A DNA stretch of 64,000 bases from Opisthorchis felineus (GCA_004794785.1 SJOL01008913.1:625245-689244), one strand, 5' to 3'. Counted from the stretch's first letter, positions 48,035 through 61,185 are shown. A program made the numbers and translations. Notes: a model not told the origin generated them from the sequence alone.

Positions 48035-48319
48035 GTCGTTCGAGGCGTCGGGCAAACCAATCGCATCGCTCAGGCGTGAATATGTTCACCTATTCAGACG
48101 TGGTCATTCAGGTGCGTCCAGCGTGCGCCGGCGGAGTAATGGTAACACGCTCGCCTCGAATGCCAGATTTCCGGTACGCACTGCTGGTGAGCTTTAATGG
48201 GAGCGAAATTTGAGTCCAGTGTTTCACTCCTCTTTGCTGTGGACCCACCAGAATGACTGCGTCAGGACAGGAGGACGACTGTTCAAACGAGAGTGATGTG
48301 AACGCGAATTCCACAAATC
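48035..48319 (+). repeat. tRNA-derived SINE, family A, copy 2 (B box deleted)
   Basis: Matches 337-590 from cgaggcgtcgggcaaaccaa to caaacgagagtgatgtgaac. The A-box-like cggcggagtaatggtaacac is present. A deletion of about 29 bases removes the B-box region found at 479-507 in copy 1. Confidence 0.75.
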
Positions 48320-51277
48320 TAACCACCTACAACTTGCCTAAGTTGTTGACATCCTGTAGTTCTCCCATGCCTGCATAGCCAAACTAATCGATTCGCACTT
48401 ACCTTGAAAGTCTGCTTGATAACAGTTTTGAAAGTGAAGTCTCGCTTATGGTGGAATATGGTTAGCCAAGAGCCACTTGCGAAAAATTTGACCTGCGTGG
48501 TACTCGAGGCAGAATAATTCACTGCGTGTTTACCAGTGCAATCCATAGGTGCGTGAACTGACACGCACATGATCTTCAGGAGACAGCCTCACTAATTGTA
48601 GGCGATACTGGAACTCACACTGAAAACCATTAACAGCTTAAGATGCGCTCAGAAGTCCCTCCGGACGACATTTCGGCTGATCCAAGCAATCCTCATTAGC
48701 CCTTTTGAAGGACAGGAGCATGTCGGTTCTCATAGCGTGGTTGTCTAACTACCTGGACTACCAGCTACTCACACAATAAGCCTTCCCTCAGTGAGTGAGC
48801 TCTAAACAATTATCGACTTTTGAAGCGTTGACAAAAAACGACTAGCCACCGTTAACCTCAAGCTCCATGGTAAATTTCACAAACCACATAACCACCACCG
48901 CGTCCGAAAAGTTCACTTTTCAGTATCATGAACTCCCGTCGGATATAAGCTAATAGAGCCAAACTTGGCTCCTGGCTCACTATAGCTAAACAGAAATCGA
49001 TTTCCACGCCAAACTGTGTTCACGTTTCCCGACTTCTGAAAACCGAGTGATGTTTACTAGGGAGTATTAGGGCTAAACTTGCCGAATTTTTCGGTTTCCT
49101 TTTGGTGGGTTGAGCATTTTGTTAAGTGATCCAGGAACTGGGACAAAATGGTCCTTTTGGTGGGAAGGGCCCCTGTTTAGGGGAACCACAGTGTTTGTGT
49201 TTCAAACACGGAGGACTTCGGAACAGTTGATGGATACACCTGACCCGAAAAGGCAAACACAAGGGCCTATTTTATGTTTAAGTTACTGGTTATCTACTGT
49301 ATGGTGTTTGTGAACTTCCGATTCCCATTGCCGTACAGGGTTTGCAGCGAATCTTGGTGTCTTGAGCCCTTATCCCGGGAGACTGATCAGAAATTTACAT
49401 ACCGACGTTTCCAGCAGAAGAAATTTGGTGGCAGGGCCCACTTCGTTTACTCCACTATTCCCTTGGGGCAAATCCACTATCTGTGTCCGCCGGGAGTAAC
49501 AAGGATTTGCGCGCCGTTTATCTTTTAACTTGAATGAACTGGTCTATCGCGCGTATGGTCGTATAACTCATCGTTGAGTGCAAATTATTGTCCGGAATAT
49601 TGAAGCTGCTGGTTGAATCCTTGAGCACCGTGCATGCGGAGTTTGGTTCAGGGGTAGTTATTGACCACACCAATTCAGTCCCCATAATAGCCTTTCGCAC
49701 GAAACATGACGGTCTGGTGCATTCAGATCAATGTGATCAGTTGGATAGAAGAGAATCCTTCCAGTGCAAGTGATGGTCATATTGTACATGGCTTGGTAAC
49801 TTCACTGCAAGCGTCCCGTCACCACTCGTGATAGTATCAGCACTGCGCTGCAAAGCACGGTGAGGCACTGTGATGCACTGAGGATGTCAGTTCGATTGAT
49901 GATGAAGTATTTTCAGCCCGCCAAACGATTCGTCCACCGAAAATGATCGTAAATTTAGTGCACAGCTGTCTCAAATAATATGCACTTGAACTTGGAATGT
50001 TCTCAGTTGAGCGACAGCGGAGAAGATGAATAATTTGTGCCCCTTGCACACCAAAAAACATTCGTCCGTCACGTGCGGCTAAACCTTCGATATACACCCA
50101 GTGGTTAGCCTGTCGGGTACACTTGTTTTTAGGTCAAATGAGGAGAGGGTGGTACAGGTTTAGAACACTAGGCTGGGTTCCAGAAAAGCTCACCTACGTG
50201 TTCCAAACCCGTGACCTTAAAAACGCTTGCTTGACTTTGTTGGAGCACCTGTCGCGTTTTGGTTGTTATCTCTTGCAATCTATACACACCACGAAGAGAG
50301 TGGCTCCCTGAGCTGTACTAGAGATTGTCTGTGTGACGCTGGCAGACTCTGTCATACCAAGTTGTTCAGAGGATAAAGATCAGGCGAACACAGTTCCCTA
50401 GTCCTCTAGTTTTGGTGGCGACATGTTTCCCAAAAGTGGCACTACTCTGGTACTCTCAAGCCCATTGCCGCTGCTTGTGGTCAGGCTCTTGAGACAAGGG
50501 CTTTGGCTGGACCTCCTGTCCAGGTTTGAACGATCTGATAAAAAGTTGTTGTCTCTAATGTTGATGTTGATGAGACTGCTGGATTTCCGAGTAGCACTGC
50601 GCATCTTTTTCACCCATTTTGGGAATTACAACCAATGCGGATCTCACGAATCCCTAGGACTATGCCAGCCAGACCCTCCCATTAGTCTGTTTTGAGTGGC
50701 TGATCACCAGTGCAATCAAATCGCACTTAGATCGGTTATAGCTCAGCCTTCCTTCAGTTACGCAGTTCATATCACGTGATCACATGTTGACTGGCTCTTT
50801 GGCTGACGAATACTTGAATGGAGGGTTCATGCGATGTGTTTTTTCTTTTCCACGCAGATTACCCCTAGTTTCCAGGTTGTGAGTGGATTTCTAAAGTTTC
50901 AAATGATATTTCACCTTGCAAATGAAGTCAGCCTATGTTAAAAAATCAGGAATTAGGCCTGTATACCTGTTTTATCTTTCCTGGCACTGGTTGATAGCGC
51001 ATACCCCGCTAATTTCTCACAGGAGATTTGTTAGATTCGCACTACTGCTGATTCTGAGGGGGTTGAAATGGCTATGTGGTGTTTCTCGTTTTTTCTTAGC
51101 ATCCAGTGACCTTACATGTTTTTTACTAAATAGTATGCCTCAATCGAACTTCCCAGTGAACCCTTGCCGTGGCCAGCCAACATGCACTTCTAAATTGGTG
51201 ATCACGGGGCAGACAAAAGTGGGAAGCAAAGTTTTCAATCAATTGGAAAATGTTTGGGACCGATTGGGTAGTCATCG
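48320..51277. other. No gene recognised
   Basis: Short overlapping frames only, 126 aa at 50916-51296 (+) being the longest. No domain or repeat match recognised. Confidence 0.35.
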
Positions 51278-51347
51278 TTTCAGAGAGGTTTGGTAAACAA
51301 TCGGTGGATTTATAAATCCACCGATTGTTTACCAAACCTCTCTGAAA
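51278..51347. repeat. Perfect 70-bp palindrome without spacer
   Basis: Arms 51278-51312 and 51313-51347 are exact reverse complements (35 bp each, central ttta|taaa). Symmetry stops abruptly at both ends. The arm includes ggtttggtaaacaatcggtg. I saw no other copy of the arm in the window. Frames reading through it appear on both strands as the same peptide. Confidence 0.97.
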
Positions 51348-53960
51348 TGGGAAGGAAAGGATTCACAGCACCTTGCCGTAGTCAATCCGGACTACATTGC
51401 CACGCAAACGTCCATCTCACATTCATCATGGTGCAGTACGGCAGATTGAATTTGCACTGTGTCACGCTTCTGCCATATAAGGAAGACTGCGGTGCGAAAT
51501 TGCTCGGCATCCCCGTAAAATGTCATCCACTATGTTTTCCAGATTCGCCTTTGATCAATTTTAGCACTTTTAAACTCCTGAGAACCCAGAGTTCAGGAGA
51601 AATCTGGCTTTCTTAGGCGGAGCAACATAGGCCGTTCAGTGCGGATATGCAGCATGTTATACGATTGTCCGTGTTCACATTTGTCAGGCATACTAGTACT
51701 TTCGGCGCTAAATAGACTTAAGTTCAGGGGTCCGATCTCTGGTCCCTTTAAAATGGATGTCTGTTCAATGGGGGCTTTACCGGAGAAGCCGAAAACACCG
51801 CCTAAGGTTGAACTCTAAGTTGAACATCCTCTTGAAGAGGCTAGTCCGTGAGTAAACTCTAGCCAATGAGGAGGGTTATGCAACCTTCAGCACAGTAGTT
51901 TGCTGATTACTGTTATGTCAACATGTATATACACTGACCCGTGATTTGCCATGCCTGATGTTATCACAGCAGGTTGTTCATCATCTGTCTATGTTCACGG
52001 GCGAAGCAGTCCAGTCTGTCGCTTAGTGACAACAGAATAATGAAATTTCCTGAGTATTTCCTTCCAGGACACAACACAGTTTTAAATCTCCACTCTGTGA
52101 TTTTAACTGTCGAGTTTCCAGTATTCCAAGTAGAGGGAATTTCTCCATGACTAGGAGAACTTTTCAGTTTATCGCCTCAGATAGGATTGGCCTCAATCAT
52201 GACATGCGTATACACACCTGTACGCACACAAAACTTGTGCAATACATCATGTGATCCTAACCTGGATATTATACAATTTTTTCATCGGACGGATGCCACG
52301 TGTGCTCACATTTGTGGCGTAATTGAGGACACTGACAGCTTTCAGTCTATTATTTTTACCCTCTGGAATCTCTTTCTGAGGGTGTTCACGGGAAAATGAA
52401 CTCTGTATCCACTTAACCTGCATGTGTTTCCCTCTAGTATAACTGCTTCAAGATTACGCCTGCTGTGGGACCATTTTCCAAACGACCTGTGGCACTACGT
52501 GTGGCGACTGATCGTCACAGTTTAGTTTAGTTTGATAGGAATTTCTGTTGGGGCTGCAAGGATGTGTTCAACTCAAAGAGCAGATTTTTATGGGAAGCGG
52601 GTGACTGGTTGTACCAGAAATAAACGTGTAATAATCTCCAAATCCATGACTGTCCAAATAATTCCCGAGAAACGAACGAATAGGTTCAACTGAGAAGGAA
52701 TTGGCAATGTAGGGAACAACACAAGCCCCTGCAACCACGCCACGAACAGGGAACAAAAGACAACGTTTTCATTACGACCGGATAAATGTGCTGAATGCTG
52801 CGCCATACTGGGTGAACAAGAGTGGTCGTTTGTCAGCGCACGTATCACGCATGTGACAATTGCCCTGCCTTGGATTTTTGGTTTGACCACCAAAAGCCTG
52901 CTCCCTCTATCGAAATCATCAGGCCTAGAATTCCGGCATGGCCGATTATGATCATGACCAAAAGATTCAACCTCGTTTTCTTGTGCACCTGAAGCCAGAA
53001 GAATCCCCACCACAAACAGACCTAACGAGTAAATCTTTGTAATGTCCTTACCGTACTAGGCCACTCACGTTGCTTCGGACTCTTCATAAAAATGTCGCCC
53101 GCGATGTCTGTTTAATGACTTTTCAATGAAGGTCATTAGGTATCAGATCAAGACCGTCCCAGACAATTTCCGGAAGTGAGTCATCATGTGCGTTATGCGT
53201 TTGATTGATTTTCGTGTTGATGTTGGTCGCATTCCACTAGCTGCGACCAAAGATAACCCATTTTCGCAGTCTACTGGAATGTAGAAGGCTGAAAGGTCCA
53301 AGCACAGGCTTCGAAACTTTATAGGGTACTTCAAATACGACAGGTCTGATGTTGGTTAGTGGCACAACAACAGAATCCAACATAATAACTGTTTGAGGAA
53401 TATTATCGATAACGTCTGTTTCATGGACTAGTCGGTTTGTGGTCCGGAACTAAGGTATTTCCATTCTTTCAATTTTCTTTCTTGTACGCTCATAACTCGT
53501 TTACCATTGCTGCAATCATCCCCCGCATGTGTGTTGTGGTTTCCACAACAGTTTTTGGGCTTCAACATGGCACTTCTCTGATACCCTTGAATTTCGTGCC
53601 AGCGCAGCGTAGCAGCAATGAGATCGACCATGCGTCTGGCGTGTTGCCATGGTATGACTCCATTCTTGCCATCCTGAATTCCGCTTTGGAAAATCAAGAA
53701 TTTAGTCAAAATATCGCACAGAACAGAATAGAGGTGCATCGAGATACCAAAGGAAAGTTGGAATTAACATGATTGACAGTAAGGTACGAAGATTAAATAG
53801 ATAACGCATCGTTTTCATTCATATGTAGGCTGCCCTGTGTGTGAATAGGTCAGGCAACAAACAGGGAAGTAGAGCGCGAACGCACCTATTCACAGCATTG
53901 ACTAGGCGGAGGTCATCTAACCGCATATTCTACGGGAACTCAACTAATGATAGTAAACAA
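51348..53960. other. No gene confirmed; one secretory-like frame
   Basis: Holds an unassigned 108-aa + frame at 51290-51616 that starts in the palindrome, and the minus frame at 52588-53058 described separately. Nothing else recognised. Confidence 0.35.
52588..53058 (-). CDS. Hypothetical secreted-protein-like frame, uncertain
   Basis: A minus-strand frame with no ATG at its start opens just after a TAG. It begins KDITKIYSLGLFVVGILLAS followed by GAQENEVE, which looks like a signal peptide with a cleavable small-residue site. It continues for about 150 residues (HDHNRPCRNSRPDDFDRGSR, then a hydrophobic C-terminal half) to a stop at 52588. No family is recognised. An ATG exists about 30 bases further upstream (atgaagagtccgaagcaac|gtgagt) with a donor-like site, so a split start is possible. 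With no homology, chance is a serious alternative. Confidence 0.15.
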
Positions 53961-53965
53961 TCCTT

Positions 53966-54133
53966 CAGCTCTAACACCCTTCCGGTGCCTAACTATCATG
54001 CCACCCGAAGTAAGCATGAAGGACTAGGTACTGTCAGGTTACCGAATCCTAGACAGGAGAGGAGGTTGGGTTTCAACCACAGACCCTCCAGTCAGCAAGT
54101 TCACCTCTTAACTACTGAGCTATCTGGGCCCGA
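53966..54133 (-). repeat. tRNA-derived SINE, family B, copy 3
   Basis: On the minus strand: head ggcccagatagctcagtagt with an A-box-like part, B-box region gtttgg-like and degenerate (gtggttgaaaccc), then the family body ending gtgttagagct. Frames over it are not genes. Confidence 0.85.
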
Positions 54134-55160
54134 ACTCAACTACCTCAGGATCGGTGGCAGTTGCGATGTGTAAGGATCAGCAGTTTCGTTGCGGGCACAG
54201 ATACAGCTGCAGTACGCCGTCTACCACGACTTTGACAAATATGATCGTACATCCTAGGGACCGACAGCCAGAGGGACAGCCGTTTCAAGTGGGTTCACGA
54301 TATACACCGATTACCCTATCGGACACCAATATCGGCAAGCACAAGGATCAATGTCAAAAGTTTCAGTGCCATGGTTCACCGTAGTCGTCATTAATTTCCG
54401 AAAAACATGATCACAAACATGAAAATGCAAGCAACGGTTATTGAAGAATATACAGGAGAACATAAAGAAGAGAGGAAACTGTTCCAGACGAAGACGTGCC
54501 ATCACTCGAGAAACATTGAAGAAGAGAAAATGTGGGCTGTAAATCTCAGTCAAGATAGTATGGTCTGTGTTTGTTTTGATTAAGATTTGGAAGCTATTGC
54601 TGTGTTTTGATATGTGAATTCACCCGTTCCTCCACATGTTTGTGTATAATTTACCGAGAAAGCAAAACAGCATGGCTGAGTCCTTTTGAAATCATGAATT
54701 CCACTTTCTGGACGCCTCGCTTGTTTGTCCTACTGACCTCTAATCGGCATATTGTTTTCACTCTTTTGATGATTGCGCATTGTTGTTGTTGTTGTCGTCG
54801 TCGAAATTCGTGGACCTGGCAATACACAATTGTACTGCGCTTTCACACACGCTCTCTCGATCTGTTGCGCCGTCCGACGACAGTTCTTTCTTCCTCTCTT
54901 TGGCGAGAGGTGGTCTATTTGTTCACGTTTATACTGGAGTGTATAGCTTCGGGACGCCTTTGGGGTTCGACTACGACACTTGCTACAATTGATTTTTTGC
55001 TGAATCATACACTCAGATATCCAGAGTGCTAGTACAACGTTCCACAACCCCGTATAGGCAATCTCGAAAAACACTGTCAATCTAACCGATTCTTTGTTGT
55101 GTACAAGAGTGGCTTGCACGTGAAGAGCCTGTAGTAAATGATCACTTATAATACTATGAT
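54134..55160. other. No gene recognised
   Basis: Frames of 141 aa (54607-55032, +) and 129 aa (54730-55119, -) overlap each other on opposite strands across a TTG/TCG triplet run at ~54780-54803. Neither has a recognised domain. Confidence 0.35.
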
Positions 55161-55162
55161 AA

Positions 55163-55346
55163 TCGTTCAGCTGTAGTACCCTTTCGGTGCCGAGCTGTCA
55201 TGCCACCCGAAGGAAGCATGAAGGCTGGAATACTGCCAGGGTGCCCAAGCCTAGACAGGATAAGTCGAGATACCGAGGCGGGGTTCGAACCACGGACCTT
55301 CTGGTCAGTAAATTCCCGCTCTTACCACTGAGCCGTCTCGCCCCCA
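55163..55346 (-). repeat. tRNA-derived SINE, family B, copy 4
   Basis: A well-preserved minus-strand copy: head gggggcgagacggctcagtg, B box gtggttcgaacccc, body ggcttgggcaccctggcagt and ggtggcatgacagctcggca. The 156-aa + frame across it (55187-55657) is a shadow. Confidence 0.9.
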
Positions 55347-55674
55347 CACCTGCATTTCTTTCAAGCAAGGCCAAACCGAGACTGGCCCTTTCTGAGGAAA
55401 TTCTTCTCTTGGGATGGCATGTCCGCTGCCCAACATCGGTATACCAGCTGGCCATAAATTGTAGTTTTTCAGAATTGAGCTTTTTGTTAAAAGGTTTGAG
55501 CGGCTTATGGCTGATTTACTTCTCCAATATATATGGTGCAGCTTATACAGAGGCGCTCTACCATCCACCAAGTTTGGCTGTTGCGTTAAAGGAAATCTGC
55601 TTTACTCGTCGAGCGTCATCGTTGTGCTCTCTTCATGTTTTCATCTCTTTTTTATAGTACCCTCACAATATAGG
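55347..55674. other. No gene recognised
   Basis: Spacer between SINE B copy 4 and the R1 copy. Nothing recognised. Confidence 0.4.
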
Positions 55675-56010
55675 CGGAACCCATTATTCATAAGATTGCT
55701 GAAAACTTCGACAGTCCACGACCAGCTTCTCCAGTTTTGGTGCTTGTCAGGTAGGCGCAGTTCCTGAGTCTCCGTCAACCTTAGGTTCTACGTGAACCCA
55801 AATTGGAGGCAGTTTGCGAACCATCTTGGTTCTAACGGAATACTCAAGTGAATCCCAGCTGAATCTCTCATTTATGCTATTCTCCAACTGAATGTACTGC
55901 ACAAAGACTGACTCGTGTTTCACTTCGTACGAAATTCGAGGTATCGCAGTGTATTTTGTTGTAAGAACACTACTTATAAGGTTTGCTGGAAGCTCTTCGT
56001 GGGATGCCAT
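55675..56010 (+). repeat. Family R1, longest collinear copy
   Basis: Contains, in order: cattattcataagattgctg, cgacagtccacgaccagctt, cttgtcaggtaggcgcag, ctccgtcaaccttaggttc, acgtgaacccaaattgga, gttctaacgg, gaatcccagctgaatctctc, cccaactgaatg-type block, gcacaaagactgactcgtg, cgaaattcgaggtatcgc. It then repeats an R1 start (aacactacttataaggtttg) at ~55965. I see no ORF and no Pol III boxes. The short terminal direct repeat suggests either a tandem unit or terminal repeats. Confidence 0.8.
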
Positions 56011-56665
56011 GTTGGTTTGATAAGCGAACTGTTTGTTAGACGAATCAAGCCAAGAGTTTCTTGACTGCCGCAGCTCCCGAGGCGGAACATACTAGTTGTT
56101 CGCATGCGGCTAATTTTGTCCATGTCCAACTCGGCACACTATAAAATGGCAAAACCACGAATATCACTATTACCACATCTTTCCGATTTTTCATTTTTGT
56201 GACCTATGAGAGGTTCATGAAAGGCTCCGTGCGATTTTAATAACAAATGCAAGCTTACTTTGGCTTATGTGCACTGAAACAGTGTTTTTAAGTGTTTGTT
56301 CCAGTTGCACTCCGTCTTTGCCCGAGGTGTCACGTTTTTTCTCATGTAATCTCCGGCGACTTACACGGTTTCTACATGCACGTTATGCGAGTATTGTTGA
56401 CACAAATCAGTGATACTGAAAGCGCCACACAGCGACGATGTATAACTATACATTCGAAAATGAGGTATTTATTGCACGGGTGCAGTTTGTATGACAGGAA
56501 ACAACGAGAAATTCTTTGTGAGGTTGTAATAGCATCAGCCCAAAACGACTAGTAGGCTTATTTAAACTAGTTTGCGACGCATTGACCAGCATCCCACTCC
56601 AAGGCAGCTTCCATGTGGTAAAAGAAGAAAGAAATTTAAATACTGCAGATGTTGTGTCTTGCGAA
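56011..56665. other. No gene recognised
   Basis: Short frames (86 aa at 56292, +; 88 aa at 56446, -) overlap. Nothing assigned. Confidence 0.4.
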
Positions 56666-56669
56666 CGGT

Positions 56670-56940
56670 GTTGCAACCCCAATGTCGGTGCTTGGCTCCC
56701 TGCTCCTCCCACTATGGTATATCAAAAGGCACGGTAGCCTGAGGCAGCCCCTCATGGAGGGAAAGGAAAATTATTACAACTGTATTTATCGGCTTACAAC
56801 AGTGTTGCACAAGGTCGCGCTAGAGTCTGTGGGGGCGAGAATCGCCAACCTATAAATGCCCGATCCTGATTGACTGACAATATGACCAATCAGGGTTCGG
56901 TTTCGTTCACTCGTGGCCCGCACGTGACATCTGTCCAATT
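56670..56940 (+). repeat. Dispersed repeat family D, copy 2
   Basis: Matches 5950-6200 on the opposite strand: gtcggtgcttggct, cccactatggtatatcaaaa, cctgaggcag, cacaaggtcgcgctagag, and a CCAAT-containing end (gattgactgacaatatgacc, then aatcagg). Confidence 0.6.
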
Positions 56941-59900
56941 GATGTGGTGTTCGGTCATTTAGAGCGGGTGGCCTCCGGACAGCAGATCAACATCCATCCA
57001 GCATATGTATCAGTCCGTTGTCCACCAGTGTGCTACTCTAGGAAACAGTTTATTTCATTCGTCACTATGTACAGGCTTACGCAATCACCCAGCGACTATG
57101 GATTTTGGAAACTAGTTCCTACTCAAGTAGAAGCTTTCGAGCCAAGTTTAGATAGCTCATGGGTTATACTTTGAGTACTGAGTTTTGCAACAGAAAATTT
57201 ACTTAGCCTTCCAAGGAAAACACCCTAAGAGCAGTTGAACCAGACAATGGCGTGCAAAAGTTGTACTTGTGATCTGTCTTGGCCTGGGCCGTCAACAACT
57301 TGTTTCCTGTTGCAGATAGCATTCAGACGTTGTTTACAATGAGCAGTTTCCGCGTGATGACTACTACCTGTGTCTAAGGGTGAAATCAACACTCCGAGTA
57401 ATGAAACGTACTTCTGGCTCTATACTGGAGGCCATTATTCGACTAGGTTTATCAGCTTTCGAACTATGCGGAAATCATCAAGATATTGACTTAGGGCCGA
57501 CATCCCATGTCATTTTTCATGTTTTCCTTGAAATATACTACATTGTATGGTTTATGATAAAAATTCTGCGGGATTAAATCGCTAATCGGGAAACAAAATA
57601 TTTGGCTCTCTAGAGTTGAGGGTAATAAACCCGATGAAAAAGCGAGGAGAAATGCTCACTGTGGACTCCCATGAGAGACGACTTTTCTTCGGGGAAGGTC
57701 TTCCCTGACGCAGTGAAACCCACGGCAATAAACACTACTCCGGTACATTGGTCTCTATGAAAGCAAGTCTTAGAAACAGATTCTCCCTTCTTCTTTTGAG
57801 CTCCCACTTGTTCCTATCCGAACACCCTATGTGATTAAGGCAACTTTCTACGAACGGGTTTTCAGAAAATTCTGATGATTCCTTACATCTACATGTGTTG
57901 TTGTGGATGCGAAATGTAGGTATACGTGAATCGATGACTAGTCAGCGTAATATGATTGTTGGACTACAAAGTCCGGTTGAACGTGGTATGAAAGTGGAAT
58001 CGAGCCTACCGAAATCCCGATTACCGGATGAGTTGTCTCAAATGAGCTGCCGATGACGCTGTCTTGTGTTACACTTGCGGACTTGAACTACAACCGCGAT
58101 TCGCCACGAACTTGACAAGTGGACTAACAACTGAGGACAACGTCGTCATTAAACCTTTTCCCACAACAGATTATTCGTATATGCTGAAGGAGTTTAGCGT
58201 AATTCGATATGCAGTAGGAAGGGATCTAATCACTCTCGATGTGGAACAGTGTCCTTTGTAGCACAGCTGACGGAAAAGTGGTCCGGAAAGCGAGGTATCG
58301 GTTAGTTAGTGACCGCCATCGGGTGTTCGTTTTTATTTTCATACATTTTATTTTTAGATGTGTGGCCGTCTATGTTGACACGCAGTCGAACGGATGCAAA
58401 ATCATTAGCTAGTTGAGTTTGTGCTACACGAACGTTGTGCGAGAGCGCTATGATCATTTGTCTGCTATAAAATTGGACACATCTGTTCCGTCAGCCTGAT
58501 TGCCTAAGAGACTGATGCTTGTCATATTAGAGCGTTAAGTAATCGCGCTCCGAATTTTTTCAGCGGAAAATTGTTTCGCCACTAGAGGCCACTGGGAACG
58601 CGATCCGCCGACACGGAAGGCGATGCTTTCCGCTGTGAATTACGTTGTCTTTTTACAAGGTAGATAGATATACCACAGAAGTAAATAACTGTGGTTTTTA
58701 CTCCTGGGGATGACTGTTGTGTACAGCGTCGCCAGCAGGAATGTATCCATCTGAAAATGTCAATTGCTTTTTGAACTACTTACCAACTCCTAGTAGACTC
58801 ACCGGAGGGGTGGCTCACTTTTCTCGTCAACTCTTTGGTCCTGGACTGTAAAAATGTGCAATCCATGAATGGGACACTCATACTGATCTTCCACTAAGCT
58901 TCAGTGAGTTTTATTTGTGACACTTGTGGGGCTTATTCCCGTCCTAAGCGAAACGTTTTTTTGTGTAATATCATCTGGTACTCTAACGTTGCAGCTGACC
59001 ATTAGGATCAAAAGGGAATACACAGGGAATACAGCTGCCTCTATAGCTCTTAAATCCTTTAGGAAACATCTCCGACCGTCCAAGATTATGCTATCCAGGG
59101 TAGCTACTGCCCCCATCTAGTTGGACCCTTGCTAAAAGCAAACGGAAATGTCAGACCATTAGGTGGGCATCGTTCAAGTGACCTACATATTGTGAGGCAC
59201 ACTAGCCTCGAAGACTTCATATTATTGTCGTGACTAACCACAAATTCAGCTTGGCAACGCATAAGACGAGTGAATCCACCATTTGTGTGAATATTGTCTC
59301 GGATTCTTCACATTGAAGGAAAGGGATGATGTGTGACACCCATCCTGGGACTGAACTTCAAGAAAGTTGCGAAAATTTAATATGCGAACTGGTATGCGCC
59401 ATATAATTTTGAATGAAAGCCAGCCGGTTTGGCGTAAGATCGAAAGTGCACTAGCATTCTAGAAATCCGATCACGGAAACTTGTGACCACCATACGTCAA
59501 CCATGGTTTATTCACGACTCGCATTGCCCACTATCCGTCTGGTACGTTGCTTAAATCATGTCTCTTATGATCAGAATGATTTCAGGTATAGTAAGGTCAC
59601 GGATGACTTTCTCTGCCGAAATTTACTAAAAAGGTGGCAATCTGATAACAGAATCGGGCGTCTTAGAAAGTTTTTAAAACCTTAATGGTTCTCTCAAATG
59701 TGCATCACCCGCAAGGCTTCTCCAGGTCTCGACCCCCTTTGTTATTAGCTATACAAACCAGTGCCACGGGTACCTCATTTCTAAGTTATATGTGCTTGCT
59801 CCCCTACTGGAGTTGTCTGATCTGATCTACTTATCTGATTTTTGTTTTTGTTTGTCAAGATAGCTCCCATCTGTTGGAACTGCTGAACACACAGCGTGAT

Positions 59901-61025
59901 GGGATTCAATACTCTTGAGTGTTATCCCATCCTTAGGGTGTAATACCGAGTCCCCGATAGGTACACAGTGCTTGCTTCCTAGGGCAGCCATTGGGACTAC
60001 GGTGCTAAATTTCTAACTCTCATAATCAGTTCGAAACGCACTCTATCATGTACTTTTTGCTCATTTTAAAGTTTGAGAGAGGGCGTTAGGCGATCACATC
60101 ACTACATCTGTCTGGTAAGGGTTCTCTCAGATCATAATGTGCTACACTTCTACACCATAGTGCCTATAATTTGCAGGTTGCCGTAATGTGGCTTAAAAAT
60201 TCGTCACTTATCCGTTCCAGAACATTCTTGCCGAGGGAGGATACCTCAAAAGGAAAGCTGTTTCATTCCGAAAAATCCATGAAATCCGCGAAATGGAAAG
60301 AACAAACAACTAGTGTAGCTAACACCTGGGTCATTCCATAAATATTTATCTCAAGTAACTGAGTTTGATGTGATGTTCTTCGTCCAGTGCAAATAACATC
60401 TGAATCCATTTTTCCACTTCGTGTTCCCATCTTTACTGGTAATCAGGTTCTCGGCCATAGTAAATTATTTCGGCTATGCACTTGCCACCGACAGGTAGTA
60501 TGGCTGCGTGTTTCAGTTCGGTTGCCAACGCCTTTTCCAGAATTTTTGTTTGCTACGGCGCCATTTTCCAAGGTCGTGTTTAGACAGTCACATGTCCATT
60601 TGCATTTTCGTAAGTAAGCACGTGACTGTCTGATTTCTCAACTTTCTCGCTATCTGTGTCCGCGAAAACAACGTGACCGTACGGAGCTGTCGCTCGCATG
60701 ATACCATTATCTTCCCGTTTTTTTCGGTTCATGTTACCAGTAAGTCACTAGAAGTCTCATCATCAATACCGTATAATTAGTGAATTTTGAAGCTCTTTCT
60801 GACTTTTCGACTTTCTATCTATTTGTTCGTGTGAGCGTTCGTGTAGTGCTTTCTCCAACACCCAAATTTGAAAGTGTACATACAACAAATGTAAGCATAG
60901 ATCGTTGCATCTAGTTCTCGCGATGCAAACGAAACACGAATGAATTGATCAGGTTCATTTCCCAGCCTTTGTTATCGTTTTGCACTCGTAAAGTGTAAAG
61001 TTACGGTCCCAGATATAACAAAATA
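56941..61025. other. No gene recognised
   Basis: About 4 kb with frames of 76 aa or less and no recognised domain or repeat. Composition is unremarkable. Confidence 0.35.
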
Positions 61026-61028
61026 ACA

Positions 61029-61185
61029 CCCCAGCTGTAAGACCCCTTCTGTGCCTAACTGCCGTACCATCCGAAGGAAGCACGGGGGTCAAGATACTGC
61101 CGGATTGCCCAAGCCTAGATAAGAGAAGTCGAGATGCCGGGGTTGTCTTGGAATCACGGACCTTCCGGGTAATGAGTTTGCTGTT
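61029..61185 (-). repeat. tRNA-derived SINE, family B, copy 5, truncated head
   Basis: The body matches the other copies in reverse (gcccaagcctagataagaga, ccgtaccatccgaaggaag). The B-box region is degenerate (cttggaatcacgg), and the match stops before the A box. Confidence 0.8.

Noticed and set aside
51126..51616. ORFs starting with the same peptide on both strands
   Set aside because: Explained by the perfect palindrome at 51278-51347.
54607..55119. Opposed ORFs of 141 and 129 aa
   Set aside because: Overlap each other across triplet-repeat sequence, no domain, no splice or promoter context.
55187..55657. 156-aa plus-strand ORF
   Set aside because: First half is antisense to SINE B; the remainder has no recognisable domain.
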